The position numbers were made by a program, and so were the translations under genes. Of a stretch of 64,000 nt of DNA, positions 9,049 through 18,230 are shown piece by piece. Where the stretch lies: contig DATMAG010000016.1 in the NCBI GenBank assembly GCA_035560235.1, positions 1 to 64,000 of the forward strand. Direction: 5' to 3'. The notes below the pieces were generated by a model. The model saw only the letters and a list, made by a program, of their open reading frames with translations, was not told the origin of the DNA and did no database searches. Every line of letters starts with the position of its first letter. Position 1 is the stretch's first letter. Origin of the DNA: DASRDU01 sp035560235. GTDB lineage: Bacteria > Acidobacteriota > Blastocatellia > RBC074.

Positions 9049-9606
9049 ATGCGCCTGTTTATCGCCATCGAACTGCCTGATGAAATCAGAGCCGCGCTCG
9101 CAGCGGTGCAGAACGATCTGCGCCGCGCTCAGGCTGACGTGGCGTGGACGAAGCCGGACAATCAGCACCTCACGCTCAAATTCCTTGGTGAAGTCGAAGC
9201 GCCGCGTGTTCCGTCCATCATCGCAGCCTGTCAGCAGGCCGTCGCAGGCATTTATCCCTTTACCATCAGCCTCCGTGACACCGGAGCCTTTCCAAACCTC
9301 AGAGGGCCGCGCGTGCTGTGGGCCGGGCTGGATCAGGGCACAGCTGAACTCAGACAGTTGCACGCGCAGCTTGAAGCGCAACTCGCACAGTCCGGCTTTG
9401 CCAAAGATGACCGCGCCTTCAAACCGCACCTGACGCTGGGCCGCGTCAAATCGATGAAAAACGTGCCTGCCCTCGTCGCGCGCCTCACCTCAACGCCCCT
9501 GCCCGCGCTTGCGTTCACCGCCGCTGAAATCGTCCTGATGCAAAGCCAGCTTCATCCCGCCGGTTCGATCTACACGCCACTGGCAAAAATCGCGCTGCCG
9601 CAGTAA
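9049..9606 (+). CDS. thpR: RNA 2',3'-cyclic phosphodiesterase (LigT/ThpR family)
   Basis: 185 residues, the usual size for the bacterial 2H phosphoesterase family. The two catalytic HxT motifs are present: HLTLKFLG with H40/T42 and HLTLGRVK with H127/T129, facing each other in the two-lobed fold. Family members hydrolyse 2',3'-cyclic phosphate RNA termini to 2'-phosphates and can ligate tRNA halves in vitro. The start MRLFIAIELP at 9049 matches the family N-terminus; the in-frame ATG at 9019 lies inside the preceding palindromic repeat and was rejected. Stands alone, in the same direction as the aidB-like gene. Confidence 0.92.
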   Translation: MRLFIAIELPDEIRAALAAVQNDLRRAQADVAWTKPDNQHLTLKFLGEVEAPRVPSIIAACQQAVAGIYPFTISLRDTGAFPNLRGPRVLWAGLDQGTAELRQLHAQLEAQLAQSGFAKDDRAFKPHLTLGRVKSMKNVPALVARLTSTPLPALAFTAAEIVLMQSQLHPAGSIYTPLAKIALPQ

Positions 9607-9688
9607 TGTTCGACAGGCTGGCAGGCGAAAATGCCAGAGCATCCAGCCCTGACACATTCAGCTTCATTCCTTCATCGGGGACACAGTC

Positions 9689-11350
9689 ATGAAAGCACAG
9701 GAATTTGCCGCACACGCGCCGGACGAAGTGCTCAATCAGCCGACGGCGCTCGAAAATTACAACCTCTTTGCCGGCGACACGCCGCTGCGTGAGGCAGTGC
9801 AGCGCGAAGGCGGCGGCTGGATTGAAGAGCAGGCGCACGAATTCGGCGCGCTGCTCGGACGCGCTGAAACGCTGCGCCTGGGCGATCTGGCCAATCGTCA
9901 CACACCCGAACTGCACACGCACGACCGCTTCGGCCATCGCATTGATGAAGTCGAATTTCATCCGGCGTGGCACGAACTGATGCGCCTCGGCATCAGTCAC
10001 GGCACGCATTCGATTCCCTGGACGAGCGACAAGGCCGGAGCGCACGCGGGCCGCGCCGCCCTGACGATGCTGCGACACCAGGTTGATGAAGGTCACGGCT
10101 GCCCGATCACGATGACCTTTGCCGTCATCCCGTCGCTGCGGATTCAGCCTGAAATCGCGGCGGAATGGGAACCCCGCGTGCTGTCGAATGAATACGACCC
10201 GCGCTTTATGCCCGCGAGCGAAAAGCGCGGCGTGCTGTTCGGAATGGCGATGACCGAGCGGCAGGGCGGCAGCGATGTGCGCGCCAACACGACGCGGGCG
10301 CGGGCCATCGGCAAACGCGGCCCCGGCCAGGCTTATGAAATCACCGGGCACAAATGGTTCTGCTCAGCGCCTATGTGCGATGCCTTTCTGGTGCTGGCGC
10401 AGACTGAAGGCGGGCTGTCCTGCTTTCTGCTGCCGCGCTGGAAGCCCGACGGCACGCGCAACGCCTTTCACATTCAGCGGCTCAAGGACAAGCTCGGCAA
10501 CAAATCGAACGCTTCAAGCGAAGTCGAATTTCACGGCGCGTGGGCGCAACTGATTGGCGAAGAAGGTCGCGGCGTGGCGAACATTATGGAGATGGTCAGG
10601 CACACGCGGCTTGATTGTGCGCTCGGTTCAGCGGCGACGATGCGGCGCGCAGTGGCCGAAGCGCTGCATCACACTGCGCAGCGTTACGCTTTCGGTGAGC
10701 GCCTGATCAGACAGCCGCTGATGAAAAACGTGCTGGCCGATCTGTGCCTTGAATCCGAAGCCGCAACGGCGCTGGCAATAAGACTGGCGCGCAGTTTTGA
10801 TGAAGCGCCGCGCAACGAAATGCAGAAACACTTCAGCCGCATTGCCACAGCCATCGGCAAATTCATGGTCACGAAACGCGCCATCGCCGTCGTGGCCGAA
10901 GCGATGGAATGCCTGGGCGGCGGCGGCTATGTCGAAGAGTCTCCGCTGCCGCGCCTGTACCGCGACATTCCTGTCAATTCAATCTGGGAAGGTTCGGGCA
11001 ACGTGCAGTGCCTGGACGTGCTGCGCGCGATGCGTAAAGAGCCTGAATGCGTTGAAGCGTTGTTGCACGAACTCAGATCAGCGCGTGGCCTGGATGATCG
11101 TTACGACGCGCTGCTGGCGCGCATTGAACGCGAACTGGCCGACAGCAGTCAGATCGAAGCGCGGGCGCGGCGCATCGTCGAAGACCTGGGGCTGGCGTTG
11201 CAGGCAGTGATTCTGCTCAAACACGGTCAGCGCGTAGTGACTGAAGCCTTCTGCGCTTCGCGGCTCTCAGGCAGTCAGCATCTCGCGCTCGGCACGCTGC
11301 CTGCTGAAACGGACTTCGAGGCAATCATCGCGCGCTCACTTCCACAATGA
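9689..11350 (+). CDS. aidB: AidB-like acyl-CoA dehydrogenase
   Basis: 553 residues, close to E. coli AidB (541) and much longer than ordinary acyl-CoA dehydrogenases (about 380). The segment GMAMTERQGGSDVRANTT is diagnostic of the AidB branch. The FAD-binding core continues through GHKWFCSAPMCDAFLVLAQ, RLKDKLGNKSNASSEVEF and IWEGSGNVQCLDVLRAMRKEP. The C-terminal extension is the part that binds DNA in E. coli AidB. The known role is protection of promoter DNA during the adaptive response to alkylation; the E. coli protein has weak isovaleryl-CoA dehydrogenase activity. No ada or alkB gene is nearby; a crotonase follows after 35 bp, so a metabolic role in acyl-CoA oxidation is the alternative. 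ATG at 9689 starts the normal N-terminal region. Confidence 0.88.
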   Translation: MKAQEFAAHAPDEVLNQPTALENYNLFAGDTPLREAVQREGGGWIEEQAHEFGALLGRAETLRLGDLANRHTPELHTHDRFGHRIDEVEFHPAWHELMRLGISHGTHSIPWTSDKAGAHAGRAALTMLRHQVDEGHGCPITMTFAVIPSLRIQPEIAAEWEPRVLSNEYDPRFMPASEKRGVLFGMAMTERQGGSDVRANTTRARAIGKRGPGQAYEITGHKWFCSAPMCDAFLVLAQTEGGLSCFLLPRWKPDGTRNAFHIQRLKDKLGNKSNASSEVEFHGAWAQLIGEEGRGVANIMEMVRHTRLDCALGSAATMRRAVAEALHHTAQRYAFGERLIRQPLMKNVLADLCLESEAATALAIRLARSFDEAPRNEMQKHFSRIATAIGKFMVTKRAIAVVAEAMECLGGGGYVEESPLPRLYRDIPVNSIWEGSGNVQCLDVLRAMRKEPECVEALLHELRSARGLDDRYDALLARIERELADSSQIEARARRIVEDLGLALQAVILLKHGQRVVTEAFCASRLSGSQHLALGTLPAETDFEAIIARSLPQ

Positions 11351-11385
11351 TTTCCCTGGGAAGCGCCTGCGAGTAAAGAACGATT

Positions 11386-12150
11386 ATGTCAACTGTCAAT
11401 TTTGAAGTTCACGACAACATTGCGGTCGTCACAATCAACCGGCCTGAAGTTCGCAATGCGGTTGATCTCACGACGGCGACGGCGCTGACTGAAGCCTTTC
11501 GCCGCTTTGATACTGATGATTCGCTGTCGGTCGCCATTCTGACGGGCGCGGGCGGCACGTTCTGCGCCGGAGCTGATTTGAAATCAGTAGCCCAGGGGCA
11601 GCGGCGCGAATTGTCAGAATCGGGCGACGGGCCGATGGGGCCGACGCGCCTGCTTTTGTCAAAGCCGGTCATCGCGGCAGTCGAAGGCTTCGCCGTAGCG
11701 GGCGGGCTGGAACTGGCGTTGTGGTGCGACCTGCGCGTCGCGGCTGAAAATGCGGTCTTCGGCGTTTACTGTCGTCGCTTCGGAGTGCCGCTGATTGATC
11801 TCGGCACCATTCGCCTGCCGCGTCTGATCGGACACAGCCGGGCGATGGATCTGATTCTGACCGGGCGCGGCGTGTCGGGCGCGGAGGCTGTGCAGATGGG
11901 ACTCGTCAATCGCCTGGTCGCGCCGGGCACTGCGCTTGAGGCGGCGCTCGAACTGGCCGACAGGATCGCGGCGTTTCCGCAGACGTGCCTGCGCTCCGAC
12001 AGGCTCTCGGCTTACGAGCAGTGGGATTTGTCGTGGAATGAAGCGATGCGCCGCGAATTGCAGCGCGGCCTGCAGGTGCTGGCTTCCGGCGAAACGCTCG
12101 CGGGCGCACAACGCTTCAGTTCGGGCGAAGGAAGACACGGAACATTTTAA
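11386..12150 (+). CDS. Enoyl-CoA hydratase/isomerase family (crotonase) protein, atypical active site
   Basis: 254-residue crotonase-fold protein. Oxyanion-hole segments are present: GGTFCAGADLKS and VAGGLELALWCDLRVAAE. The region that normally carries the two catalytic glutamates is altered. By hand alignment to rat mitochondrial hydratase, the Glu144 position falls in YCRRFGVPLID (no Glu) and the Glu164 position is Asp in RAMDLILTG. The fold and CoA-thioester stabilisation should be intact, but ordinary hydration is doubtful. The 35-bp gap after aidB suggests co-transcription and a possible shared acyl-CoA pathway. It could be an isomerase, a decarboxylase or a hydrolase of the same superfamily. 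Confidence 0.85.
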   Translation: MSTVNFEVHDNIAVVTINRPEVRNAVDLTTATALTEAFRRFDTDDSLSVAILTGAGGTFCAGADLKSVAQGQRRELSESGDGPMGPTRLLLSKPVIAAVEGFAVAGGLELALWCDLRVAAENAVFGVYCRRFGVPLIDLGTIRLPRLIGHSRAMDLILTGRGVSGAEAVQMGLVNRLVAPGTALEAALELADRIAAFPQTCLRSDRLSAYEQWDLSWNEAMRRELQRGLQVLASGETLAGAQRFSSGEGRHGTF

Positions 12151-12241
12151 TGACTGGATTTGACGCTGCTGGCAGCGAGCCGCGCCCGTCTCGGATAGAA
12201 TGTATTCTGACCTCCGTTGAGATAGATCAGAGCAGTTATTT

Positions 12242-15200
12242 ATGTATCCCGAATTGCGGAAGCAGGCAGAGCAGATTGCAGAAGCGGCGCTCAGACGCGC
12301 CCCTGAAGAGCGGGCAGCCTTTCTGGCGCAGGCCTGCGCTGACAATCAGATGTTGCGCGATGAGGTCGAAGCGCTGATGGCAGCTCGGTGTCGTGCGGAG
12401 AATCATCCTGATGGCCGGGACAGGCAGACGGTCGCGGCTTCCCGCGACGAAGTTCCGGCAGCGGCTGAGGAAGCGCCGTTTCTGACCGGGCGGCAGATCG
12501 GGCCGTACCGGGTCGAACGTGAAATCGGGCGCGGCGGCATGGGCGCGGTCTATCTGGCTGTGCGCGCCGATCAGGAATTTCAGCGCCGCGTCGCGATCAA
12601 GGTCATCAAGCGCGGGATGGATACAGAATTCATTCTCCGCCGCTTCAGGCGGGAGCGGCAGATCCTGGCTGCGCTCGATCATCACAACATCGCGGCGCTG
12701 CTCGATGGCGGCTCGACCGAGGATGGCCTGCCGTACTTCATTATGGAGTACATCGAAGGCCAGCCGATTCATCGTTACTGCGATCAGCAGCGGCTCACTG
12801 TCGCGGAGCGGCTGCGACTGATTGAACAGGTCTGCGCAGCGGTCGCACTCGCGCATCAGAAACAGATCGTGCACCGCGACCTCAAGCCCGGCAACATTCT
12901 GGTCACGCACGACGGGACAGCCAAGCTGCTCGATTTCGGCATCGCCAAACTGCTCGATCCCGAACTGGCCGCCGAGACGATTGATCCGACCGCTACGGCC
13001 ATGCGTCTGATGACGCCTGAGTATGCGAGTCCCGAACAGGTGCGCGGGCTGCCCGTGACCCCGGCGAGCGATGTTTACAGCCTGGGCGTGATGCTTTATG
13101 AACTGCTGACCGGACACAGACCTTATCAGCTCACTTCGCGCGCGCCGCACGAACTGGCCCGAATCATCTGCGAAGAAGAACCGGTGCGCCCGAGCGTCGT
13201 CATCAGCCGTCCTGAACAGTTTGTGCATCCATCCGGCGCGGTCATCACGCTGACGCCTGAAACGATCTGTCAGGAACGCCGCACGACGGTTGAAGCCCTG
13301 CGCGCTGAACTTGCGGGCAATCTCGACCAGATTATCCTCAGGGCGCTGCGCAAGGATCCGCAGCGACGCTACGCCAATGCCGCTGATCTCGGCGCTGACA
13401 TTGCGCGGCATCTGAGCGGGCAGGCCATCCAGGCTGAAGCGCGTGAGTTCACTGCTCCCACTACACGCCTGATGACCGGCCAGGAAGTGTCAGCCGGGCC
13501 TTCAATCGCCGTGCTGCCGCTGAAGGTCGTGCAGGCCGTCAGAGGCGGCGACACGGGCGATCAGTATCTCGGCGTCGGAATGGCCGATGCGCTGATGACG
13601 CAGCTCGGCAATATGCGCGGCCTGATGGTGCGCCCGACGAGCGCGGTGCTGAAGTATGCCGGTGACGGCGCTGATCCGCTTGAGGCCGGGCGCGAGCTGA
13701 AGGTTGATTACCTGCTTGACGGGCGCATTCAGCTGGCGGGCGAACGAATGCGCGTGACGGTGCAACTGATTTCGCTGAGCGATCAGGCGATTCTGTGGGC
13801 GGCGCAGTTCGACGAGAAGAACTCTGATCTGCTCGCGGTGCAGGACGCCATCGCGGCGCAGGTGGCCGAAGCGCTGGCAATCAGGCTGACGGGCGAAGAG
13901 CGCGCCCGGCTGGCCCGGCGCGGCACCGATAATCCGCGCGCGTGGGAAGCGTGGCTGCGCGGGCGGTATCACTGGCACACTTACACGGTCGAAGGGCTGG
14001 CCAGGGCGCTCGTTCATTTCAACGAAGCGATCAGCATTGATCCATCGTTTGCCGCGCCCTATGCCGGAATCGCTGAGTATTACAACCGCCTGGCCACCTT
14101 CGGCGTTGTCTCTTCGCGCGAATGCTTCACGGCGGCGAAGGAAGCGGCGCACCGGGCTGTGCTGCTGGACGAAACGATGGCCGAAGCCTGGGCCGCGCTC
14201 GCCTTCGCCACGCTCGGCGCAGACTGGAACCACGCCGAAAGCGAACGTCTGATTCGCCGCGCGCTTGAACTCAATCCGAATTCAGTGCAGGCGCACGAAT
14301 GGCATTCGCTGATCCTCGCCGCCGCTCAGCGCAGGGATGAAGCAGTGGCCGCCATCGAACGCGCCATCGCGCTTGATCCGTACTCTTCGGCGCTGCACGG
14401 GCTGTCGGCCTTTCCGCTGCATCTGGCCGGACGGCAGGCCGATTCGCTGCGCGCGGCGCAGCACGCGCTGCGACTAGATCCCAACTCTTTCTGGGCCGTC
14501 TTCGCCACGACGATGCAGAGCGCCAGGCTGCGGCTATATGACACGGCCATTGCGTCGGCGCGCAAACTGGTGACGACGAGCAGCGAACATCCGCTCGCGC
14601 TCGCGGCGCTGGCCTTCGCGCTGGCGGCTGCGGGAGAGCGCGAGGAGGCCCGTCAGACGCTCGGTCGAATGATGGAGAAGGTGCGCGGCGGTTACATCTC
14701 GCCTTATTTCCCGGCGCTCGTCTGCACCGAACTCGGCGACTTTGATGAGGCGCTCGGGTGGATCGAGCGTGGATTGCGCGAACGCGACTGCTGGATGCTC
14801 TTTTTCAATTCGGAGCCCTGGTTCGATCCGCTGCGGGCCAATCCGCGTCTGGAAGAGATGCGGCGCACTTCCGGGCTCCCTGTCGGCAACTCACAAAACA
14901 CTCCGTCGCATCCGCTCAAAGCGCCTGAAACCGCCCGGCTGAGCGAAGTCAGCGCGGAACCGGTCAGGCCAGGCAGGTTCAGACTGCTGGCTGCAACCCT
15001 GGCGCTGATTGCGGTGGCCGTTGCGGGATTTGCTGTGTACCGGATCTCCTCCGGACGCGCCCCGGCAACACGGTTTCTGATGACGACAAGCAGCAAGCTG
15101 ACGACGACCGGCAATGCCGTCATTGCGGCTCTTTCGCCCGATGGCCGTCAGCTTGCCTGGGTCAGCGAAGAGGCCGGACGGCAGAGTCTGTGGCTGCGGC

Positions 15201-16726
15201 AGACCGCAATTTCAAACAGCATCCGGCTGGTCGCTCCGGCTGAACTGACTTATCGCGGCCTGACATTTTCGCGCGACGGGTCTTTCATCTACTACGTCGC
15301 GGCTGAAAGAAACGGGCACGGCATGCTCTACGCTGTCCCGCTGCCCGGCGGCACCACGCGCATCGTGGCGGGCGATGTGGACAGCCCCATCGGGCTTTCG
15401 CCGGACGGCAAAGAGTTCGCCTTTGTGCGCAATCACAGCGAACAGGGCGAGGATGATCTGATCGTGACCGCGCTGGACGGCACGCGTGAACGCGAGGTGG
15501 CAACGCGCAAGTTCCCTGAACATTTCTCGATCAATTCAGCGCCCGCCTGGTCGCCCGATGGCAAACAGATCGCCTGCGTGGTTGAGACTTCCGATCAGCT
15601 TGGCTTTTTTATGAAGGCCGTCGCACTGAGCGTGAGTGACGGAGCCGAGAAACTGCTGACGACGCAGCGCTGGATGGTGATTGATCAGATGGTCTGGCAG
15701 CCCGAGGGCGGCTGGCTGATGTCAGCGCAGGATGCCGGTTCGCCCTTTATGCAGATCTGGTCGCTTGCGGCCTCAGGCCAGGCGCGCAAGCTGACGAGCG
15801 ATCTGGCCGATCACAAGGGCCTGAGCCTGCCCTCGGATTTCAGCGCGATGGTCACGGTCGAGCGACAGATTCTCACCAACATTCGCATTGGGCCGATGAA
15901 TGCGCTCGACAATCTCAGGCAGATCACCACCGGCGCGGGCCGTTATTTCGATCTGGCGTGGACGCCGGACGGACGCGTGCTGTACGCCGCTGACACTCCT
16001 GACAGCGCTGACATCTGGGAAAAGCAGATAACCGGGACCGAACAGCGACAACTGACCGCAGGCGTGGGCCGCAACTACGGGCCGACGGCTTCACCCGACG
16101 GGCGCTATGTCATCTTTCACTCGAACAGGTCAGGCAACTGGCAGCTCTGGCGCATGAACCGCGACGGCAGCGAACAGACGCAGCTGACGAGCGGCCACGA
16201 AGAGAGCAACTGGGCGCACGTCTCGCCCGACAACCGCGAGATCGTCTTCGAGCGCATCGGCGCAGGTTCGCTCATTACGCTGTGGAAGATGCCGGTTGAC
16301 GGCGGCCCGGCGCAGCGGCTGACAGGCGGCCTTTCGAGGCGTCCGGCGATTTCGCCTGATGGCCGACTGATCGCCTGCTGGCGCAAGGACGAGACTCCGG
16401 GCGCGCCCTGGCGCATCGCGCTCATCCCGATTGAAGGCGGCGAGCCGGTGAAGTTCTTTGAAGTGAAGCCGAATGATGCGAGCGGCGGCAGCGTGCTGCG
16501 CTGGACGCCGGACGGGCGCAGTCTGGTTTACATTGATTACAGCAACGGCATCACCAGCCTGTGGCTGCAACCGCTCGCCGGTGGCCCGCCGCGCAGGCTG
16601 CTGACTTCGACCACTGAAATCATCTTTTCGTTCGACATTGACCGCAACAGTCAGTTCGCCATCTCGCACAGCCTGCGCGCCAACGATGTCAAACTCATCT
16701 CCGATGCGGGCCAGTCCAGGCCCTGA
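12242..16726 (+). CDS. Membrane Ser/Thr protein kinase with TolB-like, TPR and beta-propeller domains
   Basis: 1494 residues. Order: N-terminal helical region (1-85); Hanks-type kinase (about 88-400) with P-loop GRGGMGAVY (96-104), Lys120, HRDLKPGN (Asp213 in the catalytic loop) and DFG (231-233), all intact; a TolB/FlgO-like domain (about 420-560, IAVLPLKVV to LAVQDAIAAQVAEAL); TPR repeats (about 580-880, including AALAFATLGADWNHAE and AIALDPYSSALHGL); one transmembrane helix (about 915-935, LLAATLALIAVAVAGFAVY); and a C-terminal PD40/TolB-type beta-propeller (about 950-1490) with repeated SPDGR(Q/L/Y) motifs. A single helix after the kinase puts the propeller outside the membrane, so ligand sensing by the propeller is likely. 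Such very large kinases are expanded in Acidobacteriota. Monocistronic. Targets unknown. Confidence 0.92.
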   Translation: MYPELRKQAEQIAEAALRRAPEERAAFLAQACADNQMLRDEVEALMAARCRAENHPDGRDRQTVAASRDEVPAAAEEAPFLTGRQIGPYRVEREIGRGGMGAVYLAVRADQEFQRRVAIKVIKRGMDTEFILRRFRRERQILAALDHHNIAALLDGGSTEDGLPYFIMEYIEGQPIHRYCDQQRLTVAERLRLIEQVCAAVALAHQKQIVHRDLKPGNILVTHDGTAKLLDFGIAKLLDPELAAETIDPTATAMRLMTPEYASPEQVRGLPVTPASDVYSLGVMLYELLTGHRPYQLTSRAPHELARIICEEEPVRPSVVISRPEQFVHPSGAVITLTPETICQERRTTVEALRAELAGNLDQIILRALRKDPQRRYANAADLGADIARHLSGQAIQAEAREFTAPTTRLMTGQEVSAGPSIAVLPLKVVQAVRGGDTGDQYLGVGMADALMTQLGNMRGLMVRPTSAVLKYAGDGADPLEAGRELKVDYLLDGRIQLAGERMRVTVQLISLSDQAILWAAQFDEKNSDLLAVQDAIAAQVAEALAIRLTGEERARLARRGTDNPRAWEAWLRGRYHWHTYTVEGLARALVHFNEAISIDPSFAAPYAGIAEYYNRLATFGVVSSRECFTAAKEAAHRAVLLDETMAEAWAALAFATLGADWNHAESERLIRRALELNPNSVQAHEWHSLILAAAQRRDEAVAAIERAIALDPYSSALHGLSAFPLHLAGRQADSLRAAQHALRLDPNSFWAVFATTMQSARLRLYDTAIASARKLVTTSSEHPLALAALAFALAAAGEREEARQTLGRMMEKVRGGYISPYFPALVCTELGDFDEALGWIERGLRERDCWMLFFNSEPWFDPLRANPRLEEMRRTSGLPVGNSQNTPSHPLKAPETARLSEVSAEPVRPGRFRLLAATLALIAVAVAGFAVYRISSGRAPATRFLMTTSSKLTTTGNAVIAALSPDGRQLAWVSEEAGRQSLWLRQTAISNSIRLVAPAELTYRGLTFSRDGSFIYYVAAERNGHGMLYAVPLPGGTTRIVAGDVDSPIGLSPDGKEFAFVRNHSEQGEDDLIVTALDGTREREVATRKFPEHFSINSAPAWSPDGKQIACVVETSDQLGFFMKAVALSVSDGAEKLLTTQRWMVIDQMVWQPEGGWLMSAQDAGSPFMQIWSLAASGQARKLTSDLADHKGLSLPSDFSAMVTVERQILTNIRIGPMNALDNLRQITTGAGRYFDLAWTPDGRVLYAADTPDSADIWEKQITGTEQRQLTAGVGRNYGPTASPDGRYVIFHSNRSGNWQLWRMNRDGSEQTQLTSGHEESNWAHVSPDNREIVFERIGAGSLITLWKMPVDGGPAQRLTGGLSRRPAISPDGRLIACWRKDETPGAPWRIALIPIEGGEPVKFFEVKPNDASGGSVLRWTPDGRSLVYIDYSNGITSLWLQPLAGGPPRRLLTSTTEIIFSFDIDRNSQFAISHSLRANDVKLISDAGQSRP

Positions 16727-16748
16727 CGTGAACTTCTGAAAAAAAAAT

Positions 16749-16795
16749 ATGGACAGAGTGCCGAGTTCATCCGGTGAATCGGCCACTCTGTCCAT
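16749..16795 (-). terminator. Hairpin with T tract on the minus strand; likely intrinsic terminator
   Basis: 12-bp perfect stem (16749-16760 with 16784-16795) extended by further pairing inside. On the minus strand it is followed by TA and then nine T (16739-16747 is A9 on the plus strand), the canonical intrinsic terminator layout. It may serve leftward transcription arriving from the 17352-18230 gene and, as a stem alone, the kinase gene that ends 22 bp away. Confidence 0.7.
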
Positions 16796-17351
16796 TTCAG
16801 ATTTCAGCTTCCGGCCCGACCAGCGGGAAGATGCCTGCGACACGCCTCTGCCTTATTTCTGACCACCGCACCCCATATACGGTGAGTCAGCCCCGTGCAG
16901 CACCGGCGCGGCGCGGGCCTTCCATGAACGGGGCTGCCGGTTCCGGAAGCTGTTCATCCTGTGCGACAAGCCGGCAGCCGCACAGGTTTTCCTGAATGCT
17001 TTTCGGCAGAAAGAAACTCAGCGCGGCGCAGAGATCAGCGAGCAATTCCCGGCTGCCGCACTGACCTCTGCGCTCGGGTGCGCCTGCTCCGGCACGCCTC
17101 GCGGAACCGGGGGATGCGTCGTGCGTCGCTGCCTTTCCAGCCCGGATCTGATTCAAGCCGGATGCAATCACGACCCTGTTTCCGTTCCGCGTGCCGGACA
17201 GCCACACATCCGGTAAATCAAAGTGAACAGCAGCCACGAATCTGCACGAATGAAAAACGGGTGAGGACTGATCGTTCAGCAGTTCTGACTGGTGTTCATT
17301 CGCGTGCATTCGTGGCTCGTTTCTTGCTGATTGCCTGCGCTCAAATCTGAA
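16796..17351. other. 556-bp non-coding stretch with a CACGAAT-type inverted repeat
   Basis: No convincing gene. Short open frames on both strands have Arg/Cys-rich, frame-shadow-like composition and no ribosome-binding site. The only structure I see is an imperfect inverted repeat, 17232-17254 against 17295-17317 (23-bp arms, 16 matching positions), built from CCACGAAT and CACGAATG, related in style to the element at 5858-6003. It lies just past the 3' end of the leftward gene at 17352-18230. Confidence 0.6.
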
Positions 17352-18230
17352 TCAAACCTGATCGCCGTTCTTATGGCCGGTGCGCACGACGACCTGGAAG
17401 GTCTCAGCAGCTTCGACCGGCACCACGTTCAGGTAGCTTTCATCGAGCGGCGCGAGCAGCATGCTGAAATCCGTTTCAATGGTCGTTTCAACCCACGTCC
17501 GCGCCTGAAAGATCAGTTTCAGACTCAGATCACCGGCTTCGAACTGCGGATGCGTCGAGACGCGCGTGCCGTTCACCGTGAAGCAGACTTCGGCTTCGGG
17601 CAGCATCTGCGGATATTCATAGGTCCACCGCACCCGGCCCTCGAAGGGAACCTTTTCCCGAATCGCGCTGCCCCACTGCTGCGCTCCGCGACTCGTCAGT
17701 TCGATCACGAGTGAAGTCGTCTCGCCGTGAATTCCACCTGCGCCGAAACAACTGCTCCGGCCTGATTCGGGATCAAGGATGACTTCAAGCCGCTGCTTCC
17801 GGCGCGGCAGCGGGACAAAGACCGGCTCGACGCTTCCCGTCCAGCCCTGCTCGAAGAGCGCCGAGCGCCAGCGGTCGGCAAAGTGATGATTGAAGTCCGG
17901 CTCCGGGTGAACCGCTGACGTGACGATCAGCAGCGCCGAACCGCCAGCGTACCGCCAGACGCCTTCGTGCCAGTGCCGGAACTGCGTCAGCGAGGCCTGA
18001 TATCGCCCGTTTCTGCCGCTGCGTTCGAGCGCGAGCCGCGTCGGCGCAAACAACAGCACTCCAGGCTGAGTGCTGCGGTACAGCCTGACTGCCTCGACCT
18101 CTCTGAACTCACCCGATGCGGCGACGACCGGTTGTTCCATTACTGCTGACATCATCTCAGCGCCGCACGTGCGGGCTTCTTTCGCTTCGCCTGAAGCGAT
18201 GATTCTGAAATTCCGGTTGACAGCTTCCAT
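17352..18230 (-). CDS. Hypothetical protein, beta-rich
   Basis: 292 residues, not recognised. No signal peptide or membrane helix is visible. The sequence is rich in alternating hydrophobic strands (AVRLYRSTQPGVLLFAPTRL, GGSALLIVTSAVHPE, QRLEVILDPES, TSLVIELTSRG, AEVCFTVNGTRVSTHP, DLSLKLIFQARTWVETTIE), suggesting a mostly beta cytoplasmic protein, with a His/Trp-rich patch (FRHWHEGVWRYAGG, FNHHFADRW). Codon use matches its neighbours. The start could be the first Met or one of the Mets at residues 26-27 (MMSAVMEQPVV). Transcribed leftward against both flanking genes, so probably a single-gene unit. No function is claimed. Confidence 0.7.
   Translation of the reverse strand: MEAVNRNFRIIASGEAKEARTCGAEMMSAVMEQPVVAASGEFREVEAVRLYRSTQPGVLLFAPTRLALERSGRNGRYQASLTQFRHWHEGVWRYAGGSALLIVTSAVHPEPDFNHHFADRWRSALFEQGWTGSVEPVFVPLPRRKQRLEVILDPESGRSSCFGAGGIHGETTSLVIELTSRGAQQWGSAIREKVPFEGRVRWTYEYPQMLPEAEVCFTVNGTRVSTHPQFEAGDLSLKLIFQARTWVETTIETDFSMLLAPLDESYLNVVPVEAAETFQVVVRTGHKNGDQV

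Noticed and set aside
12236..13411. 391-codon minus-strand frame opposite the kinase gene
   Set aside because: Covers the conserved kinase domain on the other strand; composition is shadow-like.
16887..17309. 140-codon minus-strand frame in the 16.8-17.3 kb gap
   Set aside because: No ribosome-binding site, runs through an inverted repeat, and the composition (Arg/Gly/Ala, scattered Cys) is not protein-like.
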